Notes: generated by a model not told the origin, from the sequence alone. Numbered from the stretch's first letter, positions 25,879 through 35,041 are shown. The stretch is DNA of 64,000 bases from Agreia pratensis (GCF_900177685.1 NZ_FXAY01000005.1:62001-126000), one strand, 5' to 3'. Numbers and translations are program-made.

Positions 25879-27930
25879 TTACGCGTCGCCACTCCGCCGG
25901 TCGCGGTCGCCGATCTTCAGCAGCCGCTCGTTGTAGGCGCGCAGCTCGGCATCGCCATCGCGGTCTGCCGTGCGGTCGGTGCGCTTCGCCGTGCGCTCGT
26001 CTGACGCGACCCACTGCCGCACCACCATCAGGGCGACCAGCACCACTGGAAGCTCGCCCGCGCCCCACGCGATCGCGCCGCCCACCTGCTGATCGGCGAG
26101 CAGCGCCGCCGTGTCGGTGTATCCGAGCGCGTGCCACCAGTCGATCGCGAGTACGTTCGTGGCCGACATGATGGCGAGGCCGAAGAAGGCGTGGAACGCC
26201 AGCGTCGCGAGCAGCAGGATGAGCCGCAGCGGGTAGCTCGGCCGGCCGGGGCCGGGGTCGACTCCGATGAGCACCCAGAAAAACAGGTAGCCGCTGGCGA
26301 GAAAGTGCAGACACATGAGGATGTGCCCCTGGTGGGTCTGCAGCGAGTACTGGAACCAGTCGGTGTAGTAGAACGCCACGAGACTGCCGGCGAAGATCAC
26401 TCCCGCGACGGCCGGGTACGACAGAACTTTCAGATAGCGGGAGTGCACCATAATGAGGATCCACTCTCGCGGCCCGCGGCTGCCGTCATGCCGCTTCGGC
26501 AGAACCCGCAGGGCGAGCAAGATCGGTCCACCGAGAACGAGCAGCGGCGGCACGAACATCATCAATCCCATGTGCTGGATCATGTGCGTGCTGAAGTGAA
26601 CGGCGCCGTAGACCCCGGGGCCGCCACTGGTCGTATAAATCAGCCCGACGCATCCGGCGACCCAGCTGACCGTGCGCATCACGGGCCAGGCGTCGCCCCG
26701 CCGACGCAGCCGAACGACGGCGGCGATGTACAGCGCGGCCAGAACGACGCCGGCCGAGAGAAACAGCCAGTCGACATGAACCGACGTGAGCATGCGCCAT
26801 GTGTCGACGGGCTCGGGAAACGGAAAGCCGAGCAGCCCGCGGCGCGTGTCCCCGGATTCGACAGGCGCCTGTGACACGGGCGGCGCGCTTCGCGACAGGG
26901 CAACCGAGACGCCCATGGCCACGGCCATCAGCACGATCTCGGCGACCGCGAGCCGAGCGAAGAGCGCGGGCCGATCGGGATGCCGCACCAACTGCGGAAT
27001 GACCCGTCGCCGATGCCAGATTCCGGCCAGCCCGAGAAGAACGAGAATGACGATCTTGATGAGAATCAGCAGACCGTAGCCGCCGAGCAGATCGGCGGGC
27101 GACGACAGACGCAGCATGGCGTTGATCGTGCCCGATGCCGCGACCGCGACGAACGCCCACCCGGCCAGAACCGAGTATCGGGCCACCACCACCGGCAGGC
27201 TCGACCCCAGGCGACGCCGCAGCAGAATGAGGGCCGTGAGACCGCCCGCCCACACGGTGACCCCGATGAGGTGGATCGCCAGGCTGTTGACCGCGTTGGC
27301 GTGCTCGTCTGACCCGGCCGCGTGGCCTGAGAGCGACAGGGGCAGCAACGACAGGATGCTCATGACCGTCGCGAAGGCCACCCACGACACGTTCTTGGTG
27401 AGCAACAGGGTGACGAACGCGATGAGGATGCAGGCGATCGACACGAGCAGCGACTGGCCCAGCTCGAGTTCGGTCGCAAAGAAGACGAACTGGGTCGTGA
27501 ACACCGACGACGACACCGGACCCATGGCATTCGAGGCGGTGAGGAAGAGACCGACGATGGCGGCGGCGGCCCACACCGCGGCCGAGCGGGCGGCCCAGCG
27601 AGCGGCGGTCCACTGCGTATAGCTCACGACGCCGGGCACCTTCTTCTGCCCGGGCAGCGCCACCGAGGCCAGCACGAGAAGACCGATTGTCACAGCGGCC
27701 GAGGCGTCGTGCACCACTCGGGCAATGGGAAGGCCTCGGGTCGTGAGCACCCCCGGGTCCATGAGGATGTTGGTGAACGCGCCGGTGTAGACCATGCCCG
27801 CGAGCGCGAGGGCCACGCTGCCCGGCACGCAGAGCAGCAGAACGATCTCGATCCAGCCGATGTGGGCGAGCGACACGGTGCGCGTCGTCACCTCGTTCTG
27901 TGTGGTGTCGACGTCTGTCTGTTGGGTCAC
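25879..27930 (-). CDS. CopD-CtaG fusion: copper resistance D / cytochrome c oxidase assembly protein
   Basis: A 683-residue membrane protein with two parts. Residues about 20-370 are a CopD-like copper-import domain with paired membrane His/Met (HAAGSDEHANAVNSLAIHLIG). Residues about 390-650 are a CtaG/caa3 assembly domain (VHFSTHMIQHMGLMMFVPPLLVLGG, HQGHILMCLHFLASGYLFFW, HAFFGLAIM). The fusion is common in actinobacteria and supplies copper to terminal oxidases. GTG 27930 has AGGAG upstream; the longer reading to 28215 is non-coding. The tail after 650 is highly charged. Another His/Met-bearing membrane gene lies upstream. Confidence 0.9.
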   Translation of the reverse strand: MTQQTDVDTTQNEVTTRTVSLAHIGWIEIVLLLCVPGSVALALAGMVYTGAFTNILMDPGVLTTRGLPIARVVHDASAAVTIGLLVLASVALPGQKKVPGVVSYTQWTAARWAARSAAVWAAAAIVGLFLTASNAMGPVSSSVFTTQFVFFATELELGQSLLVSIACILIAFVTLLLTKNVSWVAFATVMSILSLLPLSLSGHAAGSDEHANAVNSLAIHLIGVTVWAGGLTALILLRRRLGSSLPVVVARYSVLAGWAFVAVAASGTINAMLRLSSPADLLGGYGLLILIKIVILVLLGLAGIWHRRRVIPQLVRHPDRPALFARLAVAEIVLMAVAMGVSVALSRSAPPVSQAPVESGDTRRGLLGFPFPEPVDTWRMLTSVHVDWLFLSAGVVLAALYIAAVVRLRRRGDAWPVMRTVSWVAGCVGLIYTTSGGPGVYGAVHFSTHMIQHMGLMMFVPPLLVLGGPILLALRVLPKRHDGSRGPREWILIMVHSRYLKVLSYPAVAGVIFAGSLVAFYYTDWFQYSLQTHQGHILMCLHFLASGYLFFWVLIGVDPGPGRPSYPLRLILLLATLAFHAFFGLAIMSATNVLAIDWWHALGYTDTAALLADQQVGGAIAWGAGELPVVLVALMVVRQWVASDERTAKRTDRTADRDGDAELRAYNERLLKIGDRDRRSGDA

Positions 27931-28066
27931 GACGGATGCTCCTGGTTGCGCGGCCGGGCGAAAGGCTGAGAGCCGCGCGTTCCCGCGTGCCCGGCTGCAG
28001 ATGATCTGCGGAATCGAGGTATCGCTCCCGCCGAGCCCCGACGAACGGGCGTCGCAGAAGGCGGCG

Positions 28067-28690
28067 CTAGACCAGGGAGGAGACGGCGGAGAGCGCGCCG
28101 ACCGGCGGCCCACGGTGGCGCAGCGCCGAAAGCACGACCCCGAGGTCGTCGCGAAGAGCGCGAACGGATGCCGGCACGGCCGCGAGCGCGGCCTGGGTCG
28201 TGCGCACGGGCACAACGACGAAGGCGCCGATCAGCACCACGAAAAGACGCCGGGATGCCGTGGCCAGCACCCGCCAGACGGCACGTTCGCCGCGCCAGAG
28301 GAAGGCGATGGTGAGCACGGCGGCAACGGCGTGAGAGGCCCACATCGATGCGTCGCTGTGCCCCATCGGAACGACGGATGCGGCGCCCGTCGTCACCGAG
28401 ACGACGCCGTGGTGGCCGGCCTGGTGAAACTGCGAGCTCGACGAGGCCCCCACCGAGAAGAGCATGTGGAACGCGAACTGACTCACGACGACGGATGCGG
28501 CCATACGCACGAGTTTGACCCGCCGTCCGGCCATAGCGATGCTCACCAGAGTCGCGAACGTCAGGGCGAGCCCGAAGCCGACTGCGCCCGGAGCAGAACC
28601 GCCGGCGACCGCGTGCGAGAACATCGCCACGAAGACGGAGAGGGCGGCGACGAGGAACCCGCGCGCGACCCGCGCCCACCTCGAATTCAT
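28067..28690 (-). CDS. Hypothetical membrane protein, copper-locus associated
   Basis: A 207-residue protein with about five membrane helices. Between helices it carries a potential metal-binding loop, FHQAGHHG followed by MGHSDASMWASH, rich in His and Met. Its position directly upstream of CopD-CtaG on the same strand (136 bp) suggests a role in copper handling. Small membrane proteins of this type are frequent in actinobacterial copC/copD loci, but I cannot name a family. Confidence 0.7.
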   Translation of the reverse strand: MNSRWARVARGFLVAALSVFVAMFSHAVAGGSAPGAVGFGLALTFATLVSIAMAGRRVKLVRMAASVVVSQFAFHMLFSVGASSSSQFHQAGHHGVVSVTTGAASVVPMGHSDASMWASHAVAAVLTIAFLWRGERAVWRVLATASRRLFVVLIGAFVVVPVRTTQAALAAVPASVRALRDDLGVVLSALRHRGPPVGALSAVSSLV

Positions 28691-28758
28691 CACGCGTCTC
28701 CGACCATCAGTACGTCCAGACTATCCCGCGCCATGAGGTGCTGTTCTATCGTTGGATC

Positions 28759-29175
28759 ATGGGCACCTGGAGTGGAGAACCGTTCGGAAGTGACTCGGCG
28801 AGCGACTGGGCATACGACCTGGCCGATGCCTCCGACTGGTCGGTCGTGCGCGATGCGTTGGCCCCGGTCATCGGCCAGACCGACGTCGACGCAGACGACG
28901 CCGTCATCGCCATCGCCGCGGCAGAGGTCGTCGCGCACGGTCTCGATCGCCCCACGCAGACGGATGCCTATACCGAGTCGGTGGGTCCGTTCGTTCAGCG
29001 CGCAGGTCGACCCGACGCCGCCCTCGTGGCTCTCGCGCTCGATGCGCTGGCCGCCTCCAGCTCTCCCGACAGCGAGCTGACCGAGCTGTGGCAAGACGAA
29101 GATCCCGACGAGTGGCTCAGTGCGAACGAGGCACTGAAACAGGCTCTGGATGCCGGGCTCCCCGGCCGTGACTGA
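28759..29175 (+). CDS. DUF4259 domain protein
   Basis: A 138-residue soluble acidic protein opening MGTWSGEPFGSDSASDWAYDLAD, the DUF4259 hallmark (GTWxxxxFxNDxAxDW), and ending with short helices ALVALALDALAA and SANEALKQALDAGL. Function unknown. The ATG at 28759 fits the family N-terminus; 7 codons upstream are not needed. The esterase gene overlaps its 3' end by 26 bp. Confidence 0.82.
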   Translation: MGTWSGEPFGSDSASDWAYDLADASDWSVVRDALAPVIGQTDVDADDAVIAIAAAEVVAHGLDRPTQTDAYTESVGPFVQRAGRPDAALVALALDALAASSSPDSELTELWQDEDPDEWLSANEALKQALDAGLPGRD

Positions 29176-30205
29176 ACACCCGACCCATCCGAAGCGATAT
29201 CGCCGCCGCCGGCGATTGATCATCGCTGCCGTCGTTGTCGTTACTCTGCTCGCCGTTGTTCTGATCGTGAACGCGGTGACCCCGCGGCCGGCCGCCCTGC
29301 TCATCCGGGCCGCAGTGGGATCTGTCGAAGACGTGGTCACCATCGGCCCGTACGCCGATCGGATAAGCGGCATCGAGGCCAGCGAACCCGTCTCGGTGCC
29401 GGTCGACGGCTTGCCCGACGCGCAGCTCGTTCTCTATTCGAACGGTGACGAGTCGACGACGGGAAAGCCCGTCATTCTGCTCATTCACGGCGGCGGATGG
29501 ATTCTCGGCACGGCCTCGCAGATCACGAGCTACGCGAAGCTGCTGGCTTCGGAGGGATACCTCGTCGCCAACCTCGACTACTCACTGGCCCCGGAGTACG
29601 AGTACCCGACGCCCGCGCTTCAGTCGCTCGCAGCGCTCGACTATCTGCACGAGAACGTCGAAGAGTTCGGCGGCGACCCGGCCCGGATGTTCGTGGCCGG
29701 CAATTCGGCGGGCGCGCAGATCGCCGCGCAGCTCGGCGCGATCGTCACCAATCCGTCGTTGCGCGAGGCGATGGATGTGTCTGTCGAGACGCCCGCGACC
29801 GCCCTGCGCGGCGTCATCCTGTATTCGGGGCCTTACGACTTCTCGACCGTGTCGCGCACGGACTTTCCCGCGTTCGACACCTTCGCCTGGAGCTATCTCG
29901 GCCGCAAGGACTGGTCGTCAGACCCGCGAATAGACCAGCTCTCGACCACGCGTACGGCGACGTCCGACTACCCGCCCACGTATCTGACCGCTGGCGACGC
30001 CGATCCTCTGGAACCGCAGAGCTACGAACTCGACGCCGTTCTGCGCGCGCAGGGAGTCGACGTGACGAGCCGGTACTGGACAGGCTCAGGCAGTGCACTG
30101 CCGCACGACTACACCTTCGACCTGTCGACAACCGCGGCACAGACGGCGTTCGACGACACGGTCGCGTTCATCGAGAAGCACTCCTCACCGCGACCGACCG
30201 GATAG
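29150..30205 (+). CDS. Membrane-anchored alpha/beta hydrolase (HSL/carboxylesterase-like)
   Basis: A 351-residue esterase of the hormone-sensitive-lipase type. A basic stretch KRYRRRRR and one helix (residues 23-43) anchor it with the domain outside. Oxyanion motif HGGGW, nucleophile elbow GNSAG, the acid in TAGDADPLEP and the histidine in LPHDYTF complete the active site. Likely hydrolyses short-chain esters. It overlaps the DUF4259 gene, so they are probably co-transcribed; a GTG at 29168 is an alternative start. Confidence 0.85.
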   Translation: MPGSPAVTEHPTHPKRYRRRRRLIIAAVVVVTLLAVVLIVNAVTPRPAALLIRAAVGSVEDVVTIGPYADRISGIEASEPVSVPVDGLPDAQLVLYSNGDESTTGKPVILLIHGGGWILGTASQITSYAKLLASEGYLVANLDYSLAPEYEYPTPALQSLAALDYLHENVEEFGGDPARMFVAGNSAGAQIAAQLGAIVTNPSLREAMDVSVETPATALRGVILYSGPYDFSTVSRTDFPAFDTFAWSYLGRKDWSSDPRIDQLSTTRTATSDYPPTYLTAGDADPLEPQSYELDAVLRAQGVDVTSRYWTGSGSALPHDYTFDLSTTAAQTAFDDTVAFIEKHSSPRPTG

Positions 30206-30217
30206 CCGCGACTCATT
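30195..30217. repeat. 23-bp repeat, copy 1
   Basis: The 23 bp spanning the esterase stop codon begin CGACCGGATAGCC and end CGACTCATT. They recur with one mismatch at 30717-30739, immediately after the next gene's stop codon. Confidence 0.55.
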
Positions 30218-30257
30218 TCCTGCACGCTCAGCCGCGCATTGCCGGATACTGACAGAC

Positions 30258-30716
30258 ATGAGAAGACTTATGATCGTCGCGCTGATCGCAGTATCCGCAG
30301 CAAGCTTCACCGGATGCTCCGCCTTGGGTGGCGCAGAGCCGGTCGCGACCGTCGAGCCCACGGTCGAGCCGATAGAAGCGCCGAACGACCCGGATGCCTG
30401 GGATCAACCCGTCACCCTCGAGCAATTCGAGGATGCGTTTCCCGAGTTCGACGCATCCGGTCTGGTCTCTATGCCAAACGTCAACGTGATGAACAACACG
30501 CGTATGTGGGTATTGGGGTCGAGTGACCGCGACCACAGCTATGAGAAGGCCGTGTCATGGGCCAAGGGCTACGTCGACCTCAAGCCCGAAGGTGACGACC
30601 GCACGGTCAGCGGCATCTATGTGGGCAAGACCCGAAACGTCTCGATCATGATTGTGCAGGCGGGCGACGACGTCGACACCGCAGGGTTCTGGATGTACAT
30701 CACCAGCAGCATCTAG
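30258..30716 (+). CDS. Putative lipoprotein
   Basis: A 152-residue exported protein with a short signal peptide and lipobox SFTGC (C20), a Pro/Glu/Val-rich linker, and a globular domain with EQFEDAFPEFDASGLVSMPNVNVM. No family recognised. ATG 30258 was chosen because it gives the complete signal peptide. It lies 52 bp after the esterase on the same strand. Confidence 0.75.
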   Translation: MRRLMIVALIAVSAASFTGCSALGGAEPVATVEPTVEPIEAPNDPDAWDQPVTLEQFEDAFPEFDASGLVSMPNVNVMNNTRMWVLGSSDRDHSYEKAVSWAKGYVDLKPEGDDRTVSGIYVGKTRNVSIMIVQAGDDVDTAGFWMYITSSI

Positions 30717-30739
30717 CGACCGGGTAGCCGCGACTCATT
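30717..30739. repeat. 23-bp repeat, copy 2
   Basis: Matches 30195-30217 at 22 of 23 positions. Here TAGCC can also pair with GGCTA about 30 bp downstream, so it may serve as a terminator hairpin. Confidence 0.55.
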
Positions 30740-30767
30740 CAGGGTGAGCGCGACTGAGGCTACGGAG

Positions 30768-31088
30768 TCACTGCCCGCGCTGACCAGCCCGAGCGAGATC
30801 GTGCTGCAGCAGGATGTTCACCTGCTGCTGCGCGATCGACCGCACGCCACTCAAGATGATCGCGATGATGAATGCCACCGCGCCCAGCCAGAAGACGATC
30901 GTTCCAATCATGGTCATCATGATCGCCCAGTCGAAGGTGTAGCGGGCATTCACCTGTGAGAAGAACCCGCCGATCAGCAGCAAGAACGGCGACACACCGT
31001 AGAACACGGTCGCTACGCGAGGCAAGCTGACTTGCGGCATCGGCTGCTGAGGCGGCTGGGCAATGGGCGGCACAGGCGAATTGGTCAT
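30768..31088 (-). CDS. Hypothetical small membrane protein, Pro-rich N-terminus
   Basis: A 106-residue protein: Pro/Gln-rich cytosolic start (PPIAQPPQQPMPQ), two membrane helices (about 26-47 and 55-80) and a polar C-terminus. Unknown function. Its ATG overlaps the stop of the hydrolase gene (ATGA), so it is the second gene of a two-gene operon. Confidence 0.68.
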   Translation of the reverse strand: MTNSPVPPIAQPPQQPMPQVSLPRVATVFYGVSPFLLLIGGFFSQVNARYTFDWAIMMTMIGTIVFWLGAVAFIIAIILSGVRSIAQQQVNILLQHDLARAGQRGQ

Positions 31089-31810
31089 GCCCGAATCGTA
31101 CCGAGCATCAGCTCATCGACTACAAGGTCTGGCCGGGTAATGAAAGGGTGGTGCCCCGTCGGCACCTCGATCGAGCGCGTGGCCCGCGCCGCATGCAACC
31201 GCTGCAGCTCGAGCGATGTGCTGCGATCCTCGCCGCACACGAGATAGGTCGAGTCGACTCCCTGCCATCCGGCCGCCGTCGTCGGAGTCATGAACGCCCG
31301 CGCATCCTGAGCCGTGACGCGCTGCCAGGCCTCACGCTGGGTGGCGGCATCGGCATCCTGCATGAACCGGGCACCGAACGACTCGGCGTCGTAGCCCGAG
31401 ACGCCGAGCGTGCCGTCGCCGTTGTCTGTGATGGCCACGGGGTCGGGCTCGCCGCTCATGATCGCGCCCTGTGCTTCGCCGATGTCGGGCAGATACGACG
31501 AGATATAGAACAGGCTCGTCACGGCGGGGTGCGCACCGGCTTCGGCGATGACGGTTCCGCCGTAGGAGTGGCCGACCACGATCGCCTCGTCGATGTCGTC
31601 GAGCTCGCGGCGCAGGGCCGCGGCGTCTGCGACGAGCCCGCCCGCGGCATCCGATTCGCTGTCGGCGCCACCCGCGGCACGCTCGCCGCACGACGGCAGC
31701 GCCACGGCGCGACTCCGGATGCCGGTGCGCCGCTCGAGCAGGTCGGCTGCGGGCCGCCACCACCAGGCTCCGTCGCGAACGAGAGCGCCGTGTACGAAGA
31801 GCAGCTGCAT
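31085..31810 (-). CDS. Alpha/beta fold hydrolase
   Basis: A 241-residue hydrolase: FVHGALVRDGAWWW gives the oxyanion region, VVGHSYGGTV the nucleophile elbow with serine, YLVCGEDRS the acid, and TGHHPFITRP the catalytic histidine. It resembles the EstC/AB-hydrolase group acting on plant-type esters or lactones. ATG 31810 has AAGGA upstream; the ATG at 31828 does not. It is divergent from a TetR gene that may regulate it. Confidence 0.86.
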   Translation of the reverse strand: MQLLFVHGALVRDGAWWWRPAADLLERRTGIRSRAVALPSCGERAAGGADSESDAAGGLVADAAALRRELDDIDEAIVVGHSYGGTVIAEAGAHPAVTSLFYISSYLPDIGEAQGAIMSGEPDPVAITDNGDGTLGVSGYDAESFGARFMQDADAATQREAWQRVTAQDARAFMTPTTAAGWQGVDSTYLVCGEDRSTSLELQRLHAARATRSIEVPTGHHPFITRPDLVVDELMLGTIRA

Positions 31811-31945
31811 GGTGAGGTCCTTTTGCATGTGGTGGTGATTCAGACACTAGGGCTCGGAGTACTCGGCGCGCCGGGCGCGCGTCGAGGTTCGCTCTCGGCG
31901 ATGGCATGGCCCGATGGTCTCTCGATTACGTTCCATTTTCTGTTT

Positions 31946-31965
31946 GTGAGTGATAGATTACTCAC
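31946..31965. promoter_or_regulatory. TetR operator, site 1
   Basis: GTGAGTGATAGATTACTCAC is a 20-bp near-perfect palindrome that ends 1 bp before the tetR ATG. Binding would autoregulate the gene and could also affect the divergent hydrolase. Confidence 0.65.
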
Positions 31966-31966
31966 T

Positions 31967-32488
31967 ATGGCCAATCCGAAGCGAGTGCTGAGTACGGCAG
32001 AAGACCGCCGCGTAGACGTGCTGACCGCGGCAACCGCGGCCTTTGCTCTGCGCGGCTACTTCGGCACGAACACGACCGAGGTGGCGCACGCATCCGGCAT
32101 TTCGCAGGCCTACCTCTACCGTCTTTACGACAGCAAAGAAGCCTTGTTCATCGCGGTTCTCAATCACGTCAAGCTCCGCATTCGCGACGATCTCCGCTCG
32201 ACATTCGACTCCGTTCCCACAGATCAGATCGACGCCGCTTTGGCAAAGCAGAGAGCCGTGGACCACGACATCGCCATGGTCCTCCTCCACGCAGTCGCAG
32301 CATGCGTGGTGCCCGCGGTGGCTGAGGCGGTTCGCGACTGCTATCAAGACCAACTCGAGTTCTTGCGCGGCCGAGGCGCCTCTGTCGAGGCGGTGCGGCG
32401 CTATCTATCCGAGGCCCAGTACTCGAACGCCCTACAAGCAGCCGGCATCGACTCGAGCTCTGCGTCTAGCGAGCTTCTGCTCCCGTAA
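31967..32488 (+). CDS. TetR/AcrR family transcriptional regulator
   Basis: A 173-residue regulator with the TetR HTH at residues 15-60: VLTAATAAFALRGYFGTNTTEVAHASGISQAYLYRLYDSKEALF. The all-helical C-terminal ligand domain is rather short. A near-perfect operator palindrome overlaps its start, and the same motif precedes the MFS gene 87 bp downstream, so it probably represses itself and the exporter. Confidence 0.9.
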   Translation: MANPKRVLSTAEDRRVDVLTAATAAFALRGYFGTNTTEVAHASGISQAYLYRLYDSKEALFIAVLNHVKLRIRDDLRSTFDSVPTDQIDAALAKQRAVDHDIAMVLLHAVAACVVPAVAEAVRDCYQDQLEFLRGRGASVEAVRRYLSEAQYSNALQAAGIDSSSASSELLLP

Positions 32489-32540
32489 CCACACCACCCA
32501 TCAAACAAACCACCCCAATCCCGGATCACGCGTCCTGCTA

Positions 32541-32558
32541 GTGAGTGATCTACCACTC
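32541..32558. promoter_or_regulatory. TetR operator, site 2
   Basis: GTGAGTGATCTACCACTC repeats the left half of the site at 31946-31965 exactly and most of the right half. It lies 17 bp before the exporter's start codon. Confidence 0.6.
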
Positions 32559-32574
32559 TTTCTTTGGAGCTCCT

Positions 32575-33975
32575 ATGACTATCGTGCAATCACGATCTCA
32601 CCTACTGCTGTTTGCGCTGGCGTTCTGTCAGTTTCTCGTTGCTATCGACTACAACATCGTCCTGGTTGCACTTCCGCAGATCGGGTCTGAATTTGGAATC
32701 GACGGCACCGGCCTGCAGTGGATCGTCAGCGCATACGCTTTGGCGTTCGGCGGCCTTCTCCTCCTCAGCGGACGACTCGCCGATGTCGTGGGGCGCAGGC
32801 GCATGATGATGATCGGGTTCGGGCTGTACGGCCTCGGCTCCATCGCCGCCGCCGTAACTCCGTTCTATGGCGTGATTCTCGCGGGGCGAGTGGTCCAGGG
32901 CATCGGCGGGGCCTTCCTGTCCCCGGCCGTATTGGCCACCATCGCCGTGTCATTCCCCGAGGGACCAGCTCGGTTCAAAGCACTGTCGATCTGGTCGGCG
33001 GCAGGAGCAGCCGGCCTCGCCGGCGGCTCTGCTCTCGGAGGCGTTCTCATCGCCGCCTTTGATTGGCGCAGCGTCTTCGCCATCAACGTGCCCCTGGTCA
33101 TCGTCGCCGCCGCACTCGTACTTCGTGGGGTTCCCGCAGACGCCACGACTGGTGCACGTCATCGGATCGATATCTTCGGCGCGGCCACGTCGGCGCTCGG
33201 TATCACCGCGATCGTTTACGCCCTGGGAGAAGGGCCGACAGCGGGATGGACGAGCCCGAACGTCTTGACGACGGCAGCCATCGGTGCCGTGCTGTTGGTT
33301 GTATTCATCGTGATCGAGAAGCGCTCCACCTCCCCTCTCCTACCCCTGTCGCTGTTGCGGAATCGCAGCCTCGCCGTGGGTCTGATCGTCATGATTCTGT
33401 TCATCGCATCGATCGGAACGAGCTACTACACGTTCTCTTTGTTCCTGCAGCAGGTTCTCGGAGCATCTGCGTTGACAACAGGCCTCGCCTTTCTTCCCTG
33501 GGGAATCATGGCCTTCCTCGGTTCGTCGATTGCCCGGCTGGCTCTTGGGCGGTTCGGCCTGCGTGGAGCAATAGCTCTGAGCGCCGTCATCGCCGCCCTG
33601 GGTACGGCAGGATTTGCCACGTCGCTGTACGCCGGCACGGCACTCATCGTGCCCGTCGCCTGGACACTCTTGCTGGGCGTCGGCCAGGCAATGGGATTCG
33701 CCAGCCTCTACGCTGCAGCCGGCGCAGGTATCACCCCGGAGCGGCAGGGCGTCGCGTCCGCCACAATGACGACCGCGCAACAGGTCGGAACCGCGCTCGG
33801 TCTCAGCGTTCTGGCCGGGCTCGCGGTGGCGGTGAGCCAATCTGCATCCGGCGATTCATTTGCCGCGACGGCGGAGGGTCTGCGCGTGGCGACGTGGGCA
33901 AGCGCGGCCGTTCTCTTGAGCGGTGCCGGTCTAGCCCTCGTGGCGCTGCGAAAGTCGCCAGCCACGCAGGACTAG
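32575..33975 (+). CDS. MFS transporter, DHA2 family multidrug exporter
   Basis: A 466-residue, 14-helix drug:H+ antiporter. Motifs: VALPQIGSEFGIDGTGLQWIVSAYALAFGG (TM1-2), loop GRLADVVGRRR (motif A), and the motif C-like VVQGIGGAFLSPAVL. GGAG (32566-32569) precedes ATG 32575. The adjacent TetR gene and shared operator make it an inducible efflux unit. Its stop codon overlaps the convergent ArsR-type gene's stop within CTAG. Substrate unknown. Confidence 0.92.
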   Translation: MTIVQSRSHLLLFALAFCQFLVAIDYNIVLVALPQIGSEFGIDGTGLQWIVSAYALAFGGLLLLSGRLADVVGRRRMMMIGFGLYGLGSIAAAVTPFYGVILAGRVVQGIGGAFLSPAVLATIAVSFPEGPARFKALSIWSAAGAAGLAGGSALGGVLIAAFDWRSVFAINVPLVIVAAALVLRGVPADATTGARHRIDIFGAATSALGITAIVYALGEGPTAGWTSPNVLTTAAIGAVLLVVFIVIEKRSTSPLLPLSLLRNRSLAVGLIVMILFIASIGTSYYTFSLFLQQVLGASALTTGLAFLPWGIMAFLGSSIARLALGRFGLRGAIALSAVIAALGTAGFATSLYAGTALIVPVAWTLLLGVGQAMGFASLYAAAGAGITPERQGVASATMTTAQQVGTALGLSVLAGLAVAVSQSASGDSFAATAEGLRVATWASAAVLLSGAGLALVALRKSPATQD

Positions 33976-34670
33976 ACGAGCTCGTTCGTCACCTGCTCAA
34001 GCTCTGACAGCAGGGCGGCACCGCGGCCTGTGAGACGCACCGCCCTGCTGTCGGCGCGACGCGCGACCCAGCCCTGGGCATCCATCGCGCTGAAAATCTG
34101 CGCGCCGACCTGACCCGCGACATGAGCGCGCCGACCTGTCCAGTCGAGGCATCCCCTCGCCCACGGGCGACGGCCCTGGGTGGGCCGGATGCGCAGGGCG
34201 TGCACGAGCTGTCCCGCCGGAAACGGCTCGGGCGCAGACGACGACTCTCCGATCTTGAGCTCGCTCACTACTCCGGAACTCACGAGCAGGTCTGCCATCC
34301 GCAGCCCGAGGTCTCCAGCGAGATGGTCGTAGCAGGTCCTCGCCGAGCGAAGCTCTTCGGAGACGTGGTGCTGACGCAGCGACCGGATCTCGGTGCGCGG
34401 GGCGATCTCCTGGAGCGCCTCGATCGCGCCTGCCACCTCGCTGCTCGCGAGCCGGAAGAAGCGGTGGCGGCCTCGATGATCGACCGCGACCAGCCCCGCT
34501 GCGAGCAGCACCCGAAGGTGCTCACTCGCGGTGGAGGCAGACACTCCAGCGGCTCGAGCGAGGTCGCCCGCCGGAATCGATCGGCCACCAAGCAGAGCGG
34601 TGACAATCCGACCGCGCGCGGGGTCGCCCAACGCTCGGGCAGGGACTGCGATGTCGGGCTCGCCGCTCAT
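33972..34670 (-). CDS. ArsR-type winged-helix regulator with C-terminal extension
   Basis: A 232-residue regulator. Residues 8-85 form an ArsR winged helix (VPARALGDPARGRIVTALLGG, SASTASEHLRVLLAAGLVAVDHRGRHRFFRLA); the remaining 145 residues contain one cysteine-bearing helix (RTCYDHLAGDLGLRMADLL) and a second HTH-like end. No metal-site pattern is obvious. Its ATG overlaps the ACT-protein stop; together with the OsmC gene it forms a three-gene coupled operon, so it may sense peroxide or an electrophile. Confidence 0.85.
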   Translation of the reverse strand: MSGEPDIAVPARALGDPARGRIVTALLGGRSIPAGDLARAAGVSASTASEHLRVLLAAGLVAVDHRGRHRFFRLASSEVAGAIEALQEIAPRTEIRSLRQHHVSEELRSARTCYDHLAGDLGLRMADLLVSSGVVSELKIGESSSAPEPFPAGQLVHALRIRPTQGRRPWARGCLDWTGRRAHVAGQVGAQIFSAMDAQGWVARRADSRAVRLTGRGAALLSELEQVTNELV

Positions 34671-35041
34671 GCTGCGTGCGCCCGACCCAGTGCCGCGCGA
34701 GCAGCCTCGACATCGTCGACGACGAGCACTTTGCGGTTGTCGTGATCGCTGTACTGAGCGAGAAGAACGACGTCGGCCTCGGCGAGCGCGGTCATCATTC
34801 GGCCCAGTGCGCCGGGCATGTCTGCGTCGAGTTCGGCGAGCACTGCCTCTCGGGCGACCACCGGTCCCATACCCGCCTCGGCGAGTGCCACCATGGCGAG
34901 CTGCGCATCCGCAACGAGGTAGTGCGCCACGCCCGCCCACATACCGCCGCCTTCGAGGCCGACGCCGGCCTCTCCCAGCAGGGTGCCGATGTGCGCAAGC
35001 GATCGCGCCCCGTCGGGCGCAGGGAGTTCGATATCGAACAT
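34667..35041 (-). CDS. ACT-domain-like protein
   Basis: A 124-residue protein with two ACT-like beta-alpha-beta units: MFDIELPAPDGARSLAHIGTLLGEAGVGLEGGGMW and PGALGRMMTALAEADVVLLAQYSDHDNRKVLVVDD. ACT domains bind amino acids or similar ligands; no catalytic domain is present. Stop and start overlap both neighbours (TGATG, ATGA), implying co-production with an OsmC protein and an ArsR regulator. Confidence 0.78.
   Translation of the reverse strand: MFDIELPAPDGARSLAHIGTLLGEAGVGLEGGGMWAGVAHYLVADAQLAMVALAEAGMGPVVAREAVLAELDADMPGALGRMMTALAEADVVLLAQYSDHDNRKVLVVDDVEAARAALGRAHAA

Noticed and set aside
33972-33975. Shared CTAG in the stop codons of convergent MFS and ArsR-type genes
   Set aside because: A 4-bp tail overlap is curious but occurs by chance with TAG stops; no functional claim.
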